DNA from: Orbaceae bacterium lpD02
GTDB taxonomy: Bacteria; Pseudomonadota; Gammaproteobacteria; Enterobacterales; Orbaceae
Direction: 5' to 3'
Length of the DNA: 64,000 nt
Assembly: GCA_036251875.1 (NCBI GenBank)
Contig: CP133960.1
Span: 806,001-870,000, forward strand
Shown here: piece by piece, positions 21,775 to 31,178 of the stretch
How the letters are laid out: the number at the start of each line of letters is the position of its first letter
Position numbering within the stretch: the first letter of the stretch is position 1
Notes under the pieces: generated by a model
What the model was told of the DNA's origin: nothing
Seen by the model: only the letters and a program-made list of their open reading frames with translations
Databases searched by the model: none
Position numbers and translations under genes: made by a program

Positions 21775-22761
21775 TTAATTATCGCTTAGTTGGATATGGT
21801 CACCTATTTTTAAAATTAAAAACTCGTTTTCTGATAGGTTATACTTTGGTAATAATTGTTTCAATAGCTTTGGTGGCTCATCCAACGAATCATCGGCAAG
21901 TTCAAATGTTCCCCAATGAATCGCTATTGCTCGCTTGCAACCAATATCGTGGAAAAGTTGTAATGCTTGTGCCGGATCAATATGTTGGTTGTGCATAAAC
22001 CAACGTGGCGCATAACTACCAACAGGGATCAGTGCTATATCAATATTTGGGAAACTTTTTTTAACACAAGTAAATTCAACTGAATATCCGGTATCACCAA
22101 CAAAATATACACAGCGCTGATTAGATTCAATCATCCAGCCACACCATAACGTTTTATTGATATCAAATAGCCCCCTTCGGCTCCAATGCTTAGCTGGAAT
22201 AGCCGATAGTAAGACATCATCAACCCACACATCTTGCCACCAATCAAGTTCAATGACTCTGGTTGCCCCCCAGGCTTGTATTTTCTTTTTCAATCCTAAT
22301 GGTACGACAATCGTTACTAAAGGAAAACGCTCAATTAGCTGTAAAACACTACGATAATCAAGATGGTCATAATGATTATGCGATATAACAATAATATCTA
22401 TCTGCGGTAAATTATTAATTGAACTTGCACAAGGCGTATAGCGCTTAGGCCCGATAAAAGGGACAGGAGAAACACGATCAAAAAAGACAGGATCGGTTAA
22501 TATTATTTTATTATTAATTTTTATTAGTGCCGTCGCATGGCCTAGCCACCAAATAGCATCGCGATTAGTAATAGAAAAATTAGCCTCCTGATACCAATCA
22601 GTGCAAAACCGCTGGTATCCGCCCTCTGGTGGAGCAATTTTCCGCTCTTTTTGCCATTTCCTTATCTCCTTATAATTAATCGAAAATGGTTCTGAATTAC
22701 AAAATCCTTGCCGAGTGTGATGTTTTTTTGTTACATCGTAATAGCGGTTTTTGTAATTCAC
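21775..22761 (-). CDS. Metallo-beta-lactamase-fold hydrolase (UlaG/NAPE-PLD-like)
   Basis: This 328-aa protein has the metal-binding motif SHNHYDHLD near residue 128, plus IWWLGHATALIKINNKIILTDPVF near 65 and YFVGDTGYS near 221. The pattern resembles the MBL-fold class related to N-acyl-phosphatidylethanolamine phospholipase D and bacterial UlaG-like hydrolases. The late His is in AIAIHWGTFEL. The start is GTG at 22759-22761 with AGGAGTG upstream. The natural substrate cannot be read from sequence. It follows folB by 12 bp on the same strand, which suggests cotranscription. Confidence 0.85.
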   Translation of the reverse strand: MNYKNRYYDVTKKHHTRQGFCNSEPFSINYKEIRKWQKERKIAPPEGGYQRFCTDWYQEANFSITNRDAIWWLGHATALIKINNKIILTDPVFFDRVSPVPFIGPKRYTPCASSINNLPQIDIIVISHNHYDHLDYRSVLQLIERFPLVTIVVPLGLKKKIQAWGATRVIELDWWQDVWVDDVLLSAIPAKHWSRRGLFDINKTLWCGWMIESNQRCVYFVGDTGYSVEFTCVKKSFPNIDIALIPVGSYAPRWFMHNQHIDPAQALQLFHDIGCKRAIAIHWGTFELADDSLDEPPKLLKQLLPKYNLSENEFLILKIGDHIQLSDN

Positions 22762-22773
22762 AATACACTCCTA

Positions 22774-23130
22774 TCACCTGCAGCGTTGAATCATAACGGC
22801 AACATTCTGAGCGCTCGGTATTGCGCTCGGTTTACTCACTTTGACTCTAACGCAAGGCACCCCAAAATCATTGATAATCAACTGAGCAACTTCCTCTGCG
22901 ACACGCTCGATTAAACCAAATTGACGACTTTTAACGTAATTTTCTACCACATTAGTTACTTTGGCATAATCCAGGCAAAATGCAACATCATCATGTAATC
23001 CAGCCTGGGTATTATCCCACTGCATTTCAAGATCAAGCACCAGTTTTTGCTTAATGTTTTTTTCCCAATCGTATACGCCAATAGTCGTAACGATAGTTAG
23101 CCCTTCGATTAAAACACAATCATTTTTCAT
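22774..23130 (-). CDS. folB: Dihydroneopterin aldolase
   Basis: This 118-aa enzyme of folate synthesis converts 7,8-dihydroneopterin to 6-hydroxymethyl-dihydropterin. It carries the family pattern [29 protein letters not shown] at the N-terminus, [31 protein letters not shown] in the middle with the catalytic Glu/Tyr region, and [21 protein letters not shown] at the end. Length matches E. coli FolB (122 aa). A second folate-pathway gene, nudB, lies far away at 43298-43750. Confidence 0.95.
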   Translation of the reverse strand: MKNDCVLIEGLTIVTTIGVYDWEKNIKQKLVLDLEMQWDNTQAGLHDDVAFCLDYAKVTNVVENYVKSRQFGLIERVAEEVAQLIINDFGVPCVRVKVSKPSAIPSAQNVAVMIQRCR

Positions 23131-23231
23131 ATAAGTACCCTAATTATTTAGCCAATAAGAGATTACCCAATCTATTTAAATTACGCTATAATTTATTTAA
23201 ATTATTTCTAATAAATTTGAAAATTATATTT

Positions 23232-23957
23232 ATGGTCCGAATTTTTCAACCAACGCCTATTTTACCTAACAGTGCTATTGAGCTCGATGATAACGCATTT
23301 AATCATATTGTTAGAGTTCTTAGAATGAAACAAGGTGAATCAATTACGTTATTCGATGGTAGTAATACCGTCACACCCGCAACCATTAGCCAAATTAATA
23401 AAAAAAGCCTAATTGTTGAGACCGCAAATAGTGTGGTTGAAAATCGCGAGTCTTCATTAAATATTCATTTAGGGCAAGTGTTATCTCGTGGGGAAAAAAT
23501 GGAGTTTACTATTCAAAAATCGGTCGAATTAGGTGTTAATTCTATTACCCCTTTACTATCGGAACGCTGTGGCGTAAAACTCGATACCGACAGACTCGAT
23601 AAAAAAGTACAACAATGGCAAAAAATAGCGCAATCGGCTTGCGAACAATGTGGTCGTAATATCATTCCAACGATAAACCCTATTGAGAAACTTGATGATT
23701 GGTGCGCAAACCTAGATGATTATCTTAAATTAACGCTGCATCCTAGAGCGAAGCATGGCATAAATCAACTAAATTTAAGCAATTCAAATATTGCGCTACT
23801 TATCGGCCCTGAAGGCGGATTAACGGAGGCAGAAATAACTATGACAATTCAACATCAGTTTATTGAAATTTTATTAGGACCTAGAGTATTACGTACCGAA
23901 ACGGTAGCCTTAAGTGCAATTACTGCCTTGCAAGTAAAATTTGGAGACCTTGGATAG
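23232..23957 (+). CDS. rsmE: 16S rRNA (uracil1498-N3)-methyltransferase RsmE
   Basis: This SPOUT-class methyltransferase of about 241 aa (E. coli 243 aa) modifies U1498 of 16S rRNA. Diagnostic segments are [52 protein letters not shown] and the SAM-binding knot [14 protein letters not shown]...[21 protein letters not shown] start at ATG 23232 because [11 protein letters not shown] aligns with known N-termini; an in-frame TTG at 23217 would add five residues. rsmE-gshB-yqgE-ruvX is the enterobacterial order. Confidence 0.96.
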   Translation: MVRIFQPTPILPNSAIELDDNAFNHIVRVLRMKQGESITLFDGSNTVTPATISQINKKSLIVETANSVVENRESSLNIHLGQVLSRGEKMEFTIQKSVELGVNSITPLLSERCGVKLDTDRLDKKVQQWQKIAQSACEQCGRNIIPTINPIEKLDDWCANLDDYLKLTLHPRAKHGINQLNLSNSNIALLIGPEGGLTEAEITMTIQHQFIEILLGPRVLRTETVALSAITALQVKFGDLG

Positions 23958-24166
23958 CACTAATGATACGATCGACAACCGTATCGAGCCTAGCGAGAGA
24001 TATAAAAACCATTAGATTAGACATTAAAACAGTTTGCTATTTTCAGTAAAACTATCGTTTATAACTAGCAAAATAGTCGGTTAGATAAAGTAGCAAAAAC
24101 GCTTCTTTTCATTAAATTTCAGTATATACTAATTTAATTAGCATCAATTACAGTTAAGGAGTTGTC

Positions 24167-25114
24167 ATGATAAAACTTGGCATCGTTATGGACCCCATCA
24201 ATCAGATTAATATTAAAAAAGATACCAGTTTTGCCATGTTACATGAGGCACAAAAAAGAGGTTATCAGCTTTACTATATGGAGATGAATGATCTTTTTTT
24301 GAATGGCGGTGAAGCTTATGCCACAACTCGAAATTTAACGGTTTCTGATAATAAACAGCATTGGTTTGATTTTAGCAATGAACAAACAATTGCGTTAAGC
24401 GAACTTGATGCAATTTTAATGCGTAAAGATCCACCGTTTGATACCGAATTTATCTATGCTACCTATATTTTAGAACGAGCTGAGAATGCAGGTGTATTGG
24501 TGGTAAATAAACCGCAAAGCTTACGAGATTGTAATGAAAAATTATATACCGCTTGGTTTGCAGAATTTACTCCGCAAACGCTGGTTACAAGACAAGCAAA
24601 ATTAATTAAAGATTTTTACCAAACTCACCATGATATTATTTTAAAGCCACTTGATGGAATGGGCGGTGCATCAATTTTTCGCATTAAACAAGATGATCCT
24701 AACCTGTCGGTTATCATTGAAACACTAACTCATAACAGTAGCCAATACTGCATGGCTCAGACTTATTTGCCAGCCATCAAGGACGGAGATAAGCGAGTGC
24801 TGGTGGTAGATGGCGTTCCTATGCCATATTGCCTTGCACGTATTCCACAAAAAGGGGAAACACGAGGCAATCTTGCCGCTGGTGGATATGGTGAAGTCAG
24901 AACATTATCTGAAAGCGACTGGAAAATTGCTAACGCAATTGGCCCTAAATTAAAAGAGAAGGGGCTGTTATTTGTTGGTCTAGATATTATCGGCGATAAA
25001 TTAACCGAAATTAATGTAACAAGCCCAACTTGTGTGCGAGAGATAGAAAGCTATGCGAATGATTTATCAATCACAGGTATGTTAATGGATGCGATAGAAA
25101 AACGCGTAAAATAA
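24167..25114 (+). CDS. gshB: Glutathione synthetase
   Basis: This 315-aa ATP-grasp enzyme (E. coli 316 aa) joins gamma-glutamylcysteine and glycine. It begins MIKLGIVMDPINQINIKKDTSFAML and has the ATP-grasp blocks LKPLDGMGGASIFR near residue 158, RVLVVDGVPMPYCLARIPQKGETRGNLAAGG near 209, and the metal/substrate end TEINVTSPTCVREIE near 282. A strong AAGGAG site lies before ATG 24167. A GNAT gene starts 13 bp downstream. Confidence 0.97.
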   Translation: MIKLGIVMDPINQINIKKDTSFAMLHEAQKRGYQLYYMEMNDLFLNGGEAYATTRNLTVSDNKQHWFDFSNEQTIALSELDAILMRKDPPFDTEFIYATYILERAENAGVLVVNKPQSLRDCNEKLYTAWFAEFTPQTLVTRQAKLIKDFYQTHHDIILKPLDGMGGASIFRIKQDDPNLSVIIETLTHNSSQYCMAQTYLPAIKDGDKRVLVVDGVPMPYCLARIPQKGETRGNLAAGGYGEVRTLSESDWKIANAIGPKLKEKGLLFVGLDIIGDKLTEINVTSPTCVREIESYANDLSITGMLMDAIEKRVK

Positions 25115-25127
25115 CTAAGGAAGCAAG

Positions 25128-25580
25128 ATGATTAGGTCATATCAATCTGGTGATTTGGATAAAATTATGTCAATTTGGTTGACTGAAAATGAGCGCGCAC
25201 ATAATTTTATTGATGCTAATTTTTTTCGCAATAATTTTGAACTAGTCAAATCGTTAATACCTATGTCGACAATTTATGTTCAAGATTTAAATGGAGTTAA
25301 AGGATTTATCGGCCTGACTGACAACTATATAGCTGGCCTTTTTGTGGATTCAAATTTTCACCATCAAGGAATTGGCACGGCGCTAATTCAAAAAGTGAAA
25401 CAGAAGTATAATGAACTATCCGTAAACGTCTATCAAAAAAATGATAAAGCTATCGCTTTCTATCTATCACAAGGATTTGAAATAATATCGCAATCAAGCA
25501 ATGAAGAGACCAATGAAATCGAGTATTTGATGAACTGCCATGTACAACATCGTGTGAAAATTGGTAAATGTGCTTTGTAA
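25128..25580 (+). CDS. GNAT-family N-acetyltransferase
   Basis: This 150-aa protein has the GNAT acetyl-CoA site, VDSNFHHQGIGTALIQKVKQKY near residues 79-98 (Q-x-x-G-x-G/A type), and a C-terminal IAFYLSQGFEI motif. It resembles the small YiaC/YjaB-like acetyltransferases. The acceptor is unknown. It sits between gshB (13 bp) and yqgE (37 bp), genes that are adjacent in E. coli, so it is an insertion into a conserved operon. A clear AAGGAAGCAAG site precedes the ATG. Confidence 0.9.
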   Translation: MIRSYQSGDLDKIMSIWLTENERAHNFIDANFFRNNFELVKSLIPMSTIYVQDLNGVKGFIGLTDNYIAGLFVDSNFHHQGIGTALIQKVKQKYNELSVNVYQKNDKAIAFYLSQGFEIISQSSNEETNEIEYLMNCHVQHRVKIGKCAL

Positions 25581-25617
25581 CTTTTACATGCTGATATTAT
25601 GAACAATTAAATAAACT

Positions 25618-26175
25618 ATGAATTTAAAAAACCGTTTTATTATTGCAATGCCAACCTTAAGCGATATCTTATTTAATCGCTCAGTTGTTTATATTTGTGA
25701 ACATAATCGTGATGGAGCGATGGGTATTATTATTAATAAACCTATTCACGACCTATCTGTTCAGACCGTGCTATCAAGGTTAGATATTACGCCCTATAAA
25801 TCCTGTGCTGAGTTAGAACAGCCTGTTTTTATTGGTGGCCCACTTGCGGAAGAACAAGGATTTATTTTACATACACCACAAACTGGATTTTCTTCTAGTA
25901 TCGCTATATCTAATGACGTAATGATAACCACCTCTTTAGATGTATTAAAATCAATTGGCTCACCACAGCAACCCCATAATTTATTATTATCCCTTGGCTA
26001 TGCTAGCTGGGGAAACATGCAACTAGAATACGAAATCGCTCAAAATGATTGGCTTGTTGCTGACGCAAAATCCGAGATAATCTTTGAAAGTCCAATCGAC
26101 GATCGTTGGCATCTTGCGGCTGAATCGATAGGCATAAATATTGATCTGATTTCTATACAAATGGGCAAAGCGTAG
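25618..26175 (+). CDS. yqgE: YqgE/AlgH family protein
   Basis: This 185-aa cytoplasmic protein belongs to the YqgE/AlgH (UPF0301) family (E. coli 187 aa). It has the conserved start [28 protein letters not shown], then [28 protein letters not shown] and [24 protein letters not shown]. The biochemical role is not established in general; AlgH affects alginate in Pseudomonas. It is followed after 4 bp by ruvX, as in E. coli, so the two are one transcription unit. Confidence 0.95.
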   Translation: MNLKNRFIIAMPTLSDILFNRSVVYICEHNRDGAMGIIINKPIHDLSVQTVLSRLDITPYKSCAELEQPVFIGGPLAEEQGFILHTPQTGFSSSIAISNDVMITTSLDVLKSIGSPQQPHNLLLSLGYASWGNMQLEYEIAQNDWLVADAKSEIIFESPIDDRWHLAAESIGINIDLISIQMGKA

Positions 26176-26179
26176 AGAT

Positions 26180-26596
26180 ATGGCAACGATTATTGCATTT
26201 GATTTTGGCACGAGCAGTATAGGCTGTGCTATTGGTCAAGATATCACTAAAACAGCAAGGCCTTTGTGCGCTTTTAAGGCTCGTGATGGCAAGCCTAATT
26301 GGGTTGAAATTGAGAAAGTGTTAAAAGAGTGGCAACCTGATTATTTAGTGGTAGGTTTACCTCTAAATATGGATGGCAGTGAGCAAGAATTGACACTAAG
26401 AGCAAAAAAATTTGCTAATCGCCTACATGGACGATTTGGCTATCAGGTTAATTTACAAGATGAACGTTTATCTACGGTTGAGGCGAAATCATATCTTTTT
26501 GCTTCAGGCGGCTATCGAGCACTAAATAAAGGTAAAGTCGATGCGAGCTCTGCGGTAGTTATTTTGGAGAGTTGGTTTGAGAATCAAACCATATAA
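26180..26596 (+). CDS. ruvX: RuvX/YqgF Holliday-junction resolvase-like / pre-16S rRNA nuclease
   Basis: This 138-aa RNase H-fold protein (E. coli YqgF 138 aa) matures the 5' end of 16S rRNA and has been called a putative Holliday-junction resolvase. Motifs are [15 protein letters not shown] near residue 5 with the first acidic residue, [14 protein letters not shown] near 56, and [11 protein letters not shown] near 96. The C-terminal [13 protein letters not shown] supplies the last Asp. It ends the rsmE-gshB-GNAT-yqgE-ruvX run; a bidirectional terminator follows. Confidence 0.96.
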   Translation: MATIIAFDFGTSSIGCAIGQDITKTARPLCAFKARDGKPNWVEIEKVLKEWQPDYLVVGLPLNMDGSEQELTLRAKKFANRLHGRFGYQVNLQDERLSTVEAKSYLFASGGYRALNKGKVDASSAVVILESWFENQTI

Positions 26597-26652
26597 TCAT
26601 AAACTATTATTTTGCGTTGTAATATATAATTATTATATAACGTTTAGCACAT

Positions 26653-26682
26653 AAAAAAGGACAGTTTAGCTGCCCTTTTTTA
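26653..26682. terminator. Bidirectional terminator between ruvX and ribB
   Basis: AAAAAGGACAG and CTGCCCTTTTT form a stem with one mismatch around TTTAG. An A run flanks one side and a T run the other, so it can end both the ruvX transcript (plus) and the ribB transcript (minus). Confidence 0.85.
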
Positions 26683-26694
26683 TTATTCCAAGAG

Positions 26695-27372
26695 TCACTG
26701 ATTAGCGCTACGGTATTCGACAATATCGGCGATTGTCACTACCGGTAAATCGAATTTTTTAGCAAAAGCCACGACTTGCGGCGCTCTTGACATTGACCCA
26801 TCATCATTGGTTATTTCACATATCACTGCCGCAGGTTTAAAGCCGGCTAACTTAACCAAATCAACTGACGCTTCTGTATGCCCTCGACGCGTAAAAACGC
26901 CATCGTCTTGTGCGACTAAAGGGAAAATATGCCCAGGATGATGTAAATCAGTAGGTTTTGCATTATCGGCGATAGCCGCTCTTATTGTTGTAACTCGGTC
27001 GCTTGCAGATACCCCCGTCGATACACCACTCGCTGCTTCAATGCTAATTGTAAATGCCGTCTTATTTTTACTCGTGTTATGCGGCACCATCATCGGAAGT
27101 TCGAGTTTATCGCAGTATGATTTAGGCATGCATAAGCAAACAATACCACTGCCGTGACGAATGGTTAATGCCATCTGTTCTGCGGTAATATTTTCTGCTG
27201 CCCAAATAACGTCACCTTCATTTTCGCGATCCTCATCATCAAGGATCAGCACTCCTGTCCCTGCTTTTAAAGCTGTTAATGCATTATTAACACGCTCAAT
27301 TGGGGAACCGAACTCGGCTAAACTAAAGGTGTTATGTACAATTTTAGTACTATTTTCGGATTTCTGATTCAT
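26695..27372 (-). CDS. ribB: 3,4-dihydroxy-2-butanone-4-phosphate synthase
   Basis: This 225-aa enzyme (E. coli RibB 217 aa) makes the four-carbon unit of riboflavin from ribulose 5-phosphate. Its active-site block is [22 protein letters not shown] near residue 39, with [40 protein letters not shown] and [11 protein letters not shown] following. It is the single-domain RibB form without a GTP cyclohydrolase II fusion. The ATG at 27370-27372 has AAGGA upstream, and an FMN riboswitch in the leader explains its regulation. Confidence 0.97.
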   Translation of the reverse strand: MNQKSENSTKIVHNTFSLAEFGSPIERVNNALTALKAGTGVLILDDEDRENEGDVIWAAENITAEQMALTIRHGSGIVCLCMPKSYCDKLELPMMVPHNTSKNKTAFTISIEAASGVSTGVSASDRVTTIRAAIADNAKPTDLHHPGHIFPLVAQDDGVFTRRGHTEASVDLVKLAGFKPAAVICEITNDDGSMSRAPQVVAFAKKFDLPVVTIADIVEYRSANQ

Positions 27373-27435
27373 GGTAAGCGATTCCTTCTTGATTAATTAA
27401 ATACCAGAATCAGGGCAAGTGCTTGACCGTTAGGA

Positions 27436-27456
27436 TACCACGCACACGCAGTGGTA
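27436..27456 (-). promoter_or_regulatory. Possible expression-platform hairpin in the ribB leader
   Basis: Between the riboswitch and ribB the minus-strand RNA can form TACCAC / GTGGTA (6 bp, 9-nt loop). There is no U run after it, so it could serve a translational or Rho-dependent switch rather than an intrinsic terminator. This is inference from pairing only. Confidence 0.4.
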
Positions 27457-27481
27457 ATTATTTGCAAGGTTTATAAGCAAC

Positions 27482-27614
27482 TCTCTTTTATCCAGACTAT
27501 AACTGTCGGCCTTGGAATTTCACCAAATCTGCTAGACCTTAACTATTATAATACAATAGTCAAGCGCTCGTGGGCTATCACCACCGGTGGGGACTTTCAC
27601 CCCGCCCTGAGAAT
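27482..27614 (-). ncRNA. FMN riboswitch (RFN element) upstream of ribB
   Basis: Read on the minus strand, the leader holds the conserved RFN core in order: TCAGGGCGGGGTGAAAGTCC, CCACCGGTGGTGATAGCCCA, CGAGCG, a variable stem, AGCAGATTTGGTGAAATTCC, AAGGCCGACAGTTATAGTCT, GGATAAAAGAGAG. These are the invariant junction and loop segments of FMN-binding riboswitches. The element ends about 110 nt before the ribB start, so FMN would repress ribB. The variable stem (about 27541-27565) is a long AT hairpin. The remainder of the 27373-27732 gap is leader and promoter region. Confidence 0.96.
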
Positions 27615-27732
27615 TATCAGCGATGCTGACCGATACACTATAATACTTAATCACTAAAAATTCATCTTTTTCCAATAAAAAAAACAACTGATTATTGGTT
27701 TTTAGGGTATTAAATAGTAGCAATACGGTAGA

Positions 27733-28497
27733 TTAATTTTTCCTAATAATCCAACGACTAATTAAGATAGGTAACATTTCACTCATTTTCTCTAATAGTA
27801 GAGTCCCTTGCCCTGCTTGATAATGGTGAGGATCTCGACTTGCAAAAACCAAAACCCCCAAGTCACCAAAACCACCAAGTAGCGATAAAGCCACGGAACC
27901 AACATAAGCTTTTTCAGGGATCAATAGATCAAGCTCAGTGGTATTTAATTGCCCTAAATATTGGTAATTATATTGCAAATGACGAACACGAATAAAATCG
28001 AATTTATCCATTGATAACGCAAAATGATGGTAGCTTGACGGAATATTAAGTTGCCATTTATTATCAAACAGATAAAGATAGGCTCCAATTAAACCTAATG
28101 ATTTAGCCCATTGGTTTAGTCGAGTGAGTAGGTCATTTAAATCATTAGACAATAACAGTTTATTTTGCAGTGCCATCAATGAATCAAACAGTTGCTCATT
28201 ACTACAAGCATGTTCCATTAACAACGTTATTTCCGATTCGAGCTGCCTGATTTTATTTCGTTGTCGAGCAAGTTGCCATTCTGACAATGACATAACACCC
28301 CGGATAGGATGCGGAATTTTCATCTCTTCAATCTGTTTAGCATGATGAATAAAAAAATCAGGATTGTGAATTAAATACTCACTGACCAATTCATCATTAA
28401 GCAAAACGTTATTAGTTTTATTGCGCGTAACCACCTTCTTACGTGATACATTAGTCTTTTTGTTTGTTGATGATGTTTTTTTAGGCGTTAACGTCAT
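27733..28497 (-). CDS. DUF484 family protein
   Basis: This 254-aa protein has the DUF484 pattern: LVSEYLIHNPDFFIHHAKQIEEMKIPHPIRGVMSLSEWQLARQRNKIRQLE at about residues 36-86, a coiled-coil region, then a GAF-like domain up to the C-terminus. DUF484 genes lie in the dapF-xerC region of many gammaproteobacteria, and here it follows dapF by 31 bp on the same strand. The N-terminal 30 residues are Lys/Thr/Ser-rich. No xerC follows; the FMN-riboswitch leader of ribB comes next. Function unknown. Confidence 0.88.
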   Translation of the reverse strand: MTLTPKKTSSTNKKTNVSRKKVVTRNKTNNVLLNDELVSEYLIHNPDFFIHHAKQIEEMKIPHPIRGVMSLSEWQLARQRNKIRQLESEITLLMEHACSNEQLFDSLMALQNKLLLSNDLNDLLTRLNQWAKSLGLIGAYLYLFDNKWQLNIPSSYHHFALSMDKFDFIRVRHLQYNYQYLGQLNTTELDLLIPEKAYVGSVALSLLGGFGDLGVLVFASRDPHHYQAGQGTLLLEKMSEMLPILISRWIIRKN

Positions 28498-28528
28498 TAT
28501 CTATTTACCCTAGGTATTTACCTTTTAA

Positions 28529-29353
28529 TTATAAAGAAATAAAGCCATCATAAACGTGAGTTGCACTACCAATCATAAATAATGAAAAGCAATTACCTAG
28601 CCACTCAATAAGTAACTCACCTCCGGGTAAACTGACCTTAACTTTTTCTGCTAATAGCCCCTGACGAATACCCACAGCAACTGCAGCACATGCTCCTGTA
28701 CCACATGCTTGAGTTTCCCCTACCCCTCGCTCAAAAACGCGTAAACGGATATTATTACGATCAACAATTTGCATAAAACCAATATTTGCCTTTTCAGGGA
28801 ATCGCTCGTGGCTTTCTAGTAAAGGACCAAGTATTGCAACGTTAGCTGTCAATACATCGTCAACTTGTATTACACAATGTGGATTACCTATTGAGGCTAC
28901 TCCGCATAAAATAGTTTGTTCTTGTGCTCGAATAATATAAGTTTTTTCTTCTTTAATCGCTTTAAAAGGAACTTTGCTCGGATCAAAACAGGGTTCCCCC
29001 ATATCAACTTTGACAGTATCATTAGGATTAACCGTTAAGATAATAATGCCTTTTTGTGTACTTACTTTTAATACTCGCTTTTTGGTCAATCCTTTTAATA
29101 TTACAAATCGTGCAAAACAACGTGCTCCATTACCACACTGTTCAACCTCACTCCCGTCAGCATTGAAGATGCGATAGTGAAAATCAGTATCGGGGGAATA
29201 TGGGGGCTCGACTAGTAATAATTGGTCGAAACCAACGCCAGTGTTTCTATCGGCAAGTCGTCTGATGGTTTCTGGTGATAAATGAACATTTTGAGTAATG
29301 CTATCAACAACCATGAAATCATTACCTAAACCATGCATCTTGGAAAAATTCAT
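28529..29353 (-). CDS. dapF: Diaminopimelate epimerase
   Basis: This 274-aa enzyme (same length as E. coli DapF) interconverts LL- and meso-diaminopimelate for lysine and peptidoglycan. It has [12 protein letters not shown] at the N-terminus and the two catalytic Cys sites, [13 protein letters not shown] near residue 72 and [14 protein letters not shown] near 216. The DUF484 gene follows after 31 bp. lysA lies upstream on the same strand but ends in a terminator, so dapF probably has its own promoter. Confidence 0.97.
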   Translation of the reverse strand: MNFSKMHGLGNDFMVVDSITQNVHLSPETIRRLADRNTGVGFDQLLLVEPPYSPDTDFHYRIFNADGSEVEQCGNGARCFARFVILKGLTKKRVLKVSTQKGIIILTVNPNDTVKVDMGEPCFDPSKVPFKAIKEEKTYIIRAQEQTILCGVASIGNPHCVIQVDDVLTANVAILGPLLESHERFPEKANIGFMQIVDRNNIRLRVFERGVGETQACGTGACAAVAVGIRQGLLAEKVKVSLPGGELLIEWLGNCFSLFMIGSATHVYDGFISL

Positions 29354-29461
29354 TTTACTGTCACTCGTGTGTTTTATGCACTATTTCTTAGTTATGGCAC
29401 TATTATAGCAGTGAGAAAGCTATGTGGCTATTGATGCATTTTATTAAAATTAGTTATATAT

Positions 29462-29486
29462 AAAAAATAAGGCGCTTTAATGCGCC
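29462..29486 (-). terminator. Terminator after lysA
   Basis: On the minus strand GGCGC-ATTAAA-GCGCC is followed by TTATTTTTTA. It lies between lysA and dapF and separates their transcripts. Confidence 0.85.
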
Positions 29487-29508
29487 TGCCTTTATAAAAC
29501 TAAATAAA

Positions 29509-30756
29509 CTATATTATTTCACCTTGCCATAGCATATCAAATGTCTCGCGTTGGCGAATTAAGCGATGCTTATTATCGTCAACTAATACTTCAGCTGGCC
29601 TTGGGTGGCTATTATAATTTGATGCCATACTAAAACCGTAAGCGCCAGCACTACAAATCACTAATAGATCATCTTGTTGCGCCGCGAGCTCTCGCTCTTT
29701 ACCTAAAAAATCACTCGATTCACAAATAGGACCAACCACATTATAACAATAAGTCTGCTGGTCAGGCTCAGCTTGCTCAGCAGGCAAAATACGCATCCAA
29801 GCTTCATATAAGGCGGGGCGGATTAAATCATTCATGCCTGCATCAACAATGGCAAAATGGTTATCATCTTGGTGCTTAATATATTCAACTTTAGTAATTA
29901 AGATACCGGAATTAGCTACAATAGAGCGCCCTGGCTCAAATAATATTTCAATATCAGGATAATGAGTGAGTTTTTTTAGCAGTTCATTCACAAGCTCTGA
30001 CGATTTAGGTGGGACTTCATTATCATAACAAACGCCAAGTCCACCACCGAAATCGATATGCTTAATATTAATTCCAGCTAATTTTAAATCATCGACTAAA
30101 GATAAGATTCGATCGGCTGCATCTAAAAAAGGAGCGAGCTCAGTGAGTTGCGAACCAATATGGCAATCAATACCACTAATCTCAATATGAGATAATTTTG
30201 CTGCTTTTTTATAAATACCTAGAGCTAGTTGATGGCTGATACCAAATTTATTTTCACGTAATCCTGTAGAGATATAGGGATGTGTCTTGGCATCAACATC
30301 AGGGTTAATACGCAACGAAATAGGTGCAATTTTATTTAATTGCTTTGCGATATCTTGAATACGATCTAGTTCAGCCTCTGACTCAACATTAAAACATTTT
30401 ATGCCAACAGCTAAAGCCCGCTTAATCTCAGTAATCGATTTAGCGACGCCTGAAAAAACGATTTTTTTAGGATCGGCGCCTGCTTTTAACGTTCGTTCTA
30501 ATTCACCCTGAGAAACGATATCAAAGCCAGAACCTAATTTTACCAGTGCATTTAAAATAGCTAAATTACTGTTAGCCTTAATCGCATAACAAATTAGATG
30601 CTTACGCCCTTTTAAGGCATTATCAAATTCAATCCATTGTTTTTCTATATAGCTTTGGCTATAAACATAAAGAGGCGTACCGTACTGTTTTGCAAGCTCA
30701 GCTATCGCATGACCATGAGCAAATAATTTGCCATGTTGATAATTTAGAAAATTCAT
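29509..30756 (-). CDS. lysA: Diaminopimelate decarboxylase
   Basis: This 415-aa PLP enzyme performs the last step of lysine synthesis. The PLP lysine lies in LICYAIKANSNLAIL near residue 58. Other motifs are SGVAKS, GIDCHIGSQL near 196, DFGGGLGVCYD near 240 and EPGRSIVANSGILIT near 286, with the C-terminal GPICESSDFLG carrying the Cys of the adjacent-subunit site. The ATG (30754-30756) overlaps the stop of lptM by one base (TAATG), so the two are translationally coupled. Confidence 0.97.
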   Translation of the reverse strand: MNFLNYQHGKLFAHGHAIAELAKQYGTPLYVYSQSYIEKQWIEFDNALKGRKHLICYAIKANSNLAILNALVKLGSGFDIVSQGELERTLKAGADPKKIVFSGVAKSITEIKRALAVGIKCFNVESEAELDRIQDIAKQLNKIAPISLRINPDVDAKTHPYISTGLRENKFGISHQLALGIYKKAAKLSHIEISGIDCHIGSQLTELAPFLDAADRILSLVDDLKLAGINIKHIDFGGGLGVCYDNEVPPKSSELVNELLKKLTHYPDIEILFEPGRSIVANSGILITKVEYIKHQDDNHFAIVDAGMNDLIRPALYEAWMRILPAEQAEPDQQTYCYNVVGPICESSDFLGKERELAAQQDDLLVICSAGAYGFSMASNYNSHPRPAEVLVDDNKHRLIRQRETFDMLWQGEII

Positions 30757-30893
30757 TAAGCTACTCGATAAAATAAAGGAGAACTAAACATTAATGTGAT
30801 GGTCTGTTTGTCTGGTGCATAAAGCGGCCCTTTTAAACCACAGGCGCTTAATAAACAAATAAGTAATAAAATCGATAAAAATATTCTCATCAT
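30756..30893 (-). CDS. lptM: LptM (YifL) small lipoprotein
   Basis: This 45-aa protein starts MMRIFLSILLLICLLSACGLKGPLY (residues 1-25). It has a signal peptide, lipobox LSAC with acylated Cys18, and the GLKGPLY motif directly after it, which is the signature of LptM/YifL. That protein binds the outer-membrane LPS translocon LptDE and assists its assembly. ATG 30893 or the next ATG 30890 may be used. It overlaps lysA by one base. In E. coli yifL lies by dapF; here the order is lptM-lysA-dapF-DUF484. Confidence 0.9.
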   Translation of the reverse strand: MMRIFLSILLLICLLSACGLKGPLYAPDKQTITLMFSSPLFYRVA

Positions 30894-31178
30894 AATATAT
30901 CTTATAGATCCCTATTAATAAAACAACGGTGATTCATAATATAAAAATAGCTACTTAAGGCGATGTGCATTCTTGCTAGCTATTTTACCCTATTTTGAAA
31001 ACGATTAAATATCATATTGCCATTAGATCACAAAAATAACGATAAGTTCAAATAATAATTCACTTATCTATTAATTAAATAAACTTATTTAATATTTTAT
31101 ATCATAATAATGTACTAAAGTAATGTATTAACGAAAATAATTTAGTGAACGATATCTAACAAATACTCTAATAAAAAA

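Noticed and set aside
23958-24166. A hairpin after rsmE (GATACG / CGTATC) as terminator
   Set aside because: It has no T run after it and only a 6-bp stem.
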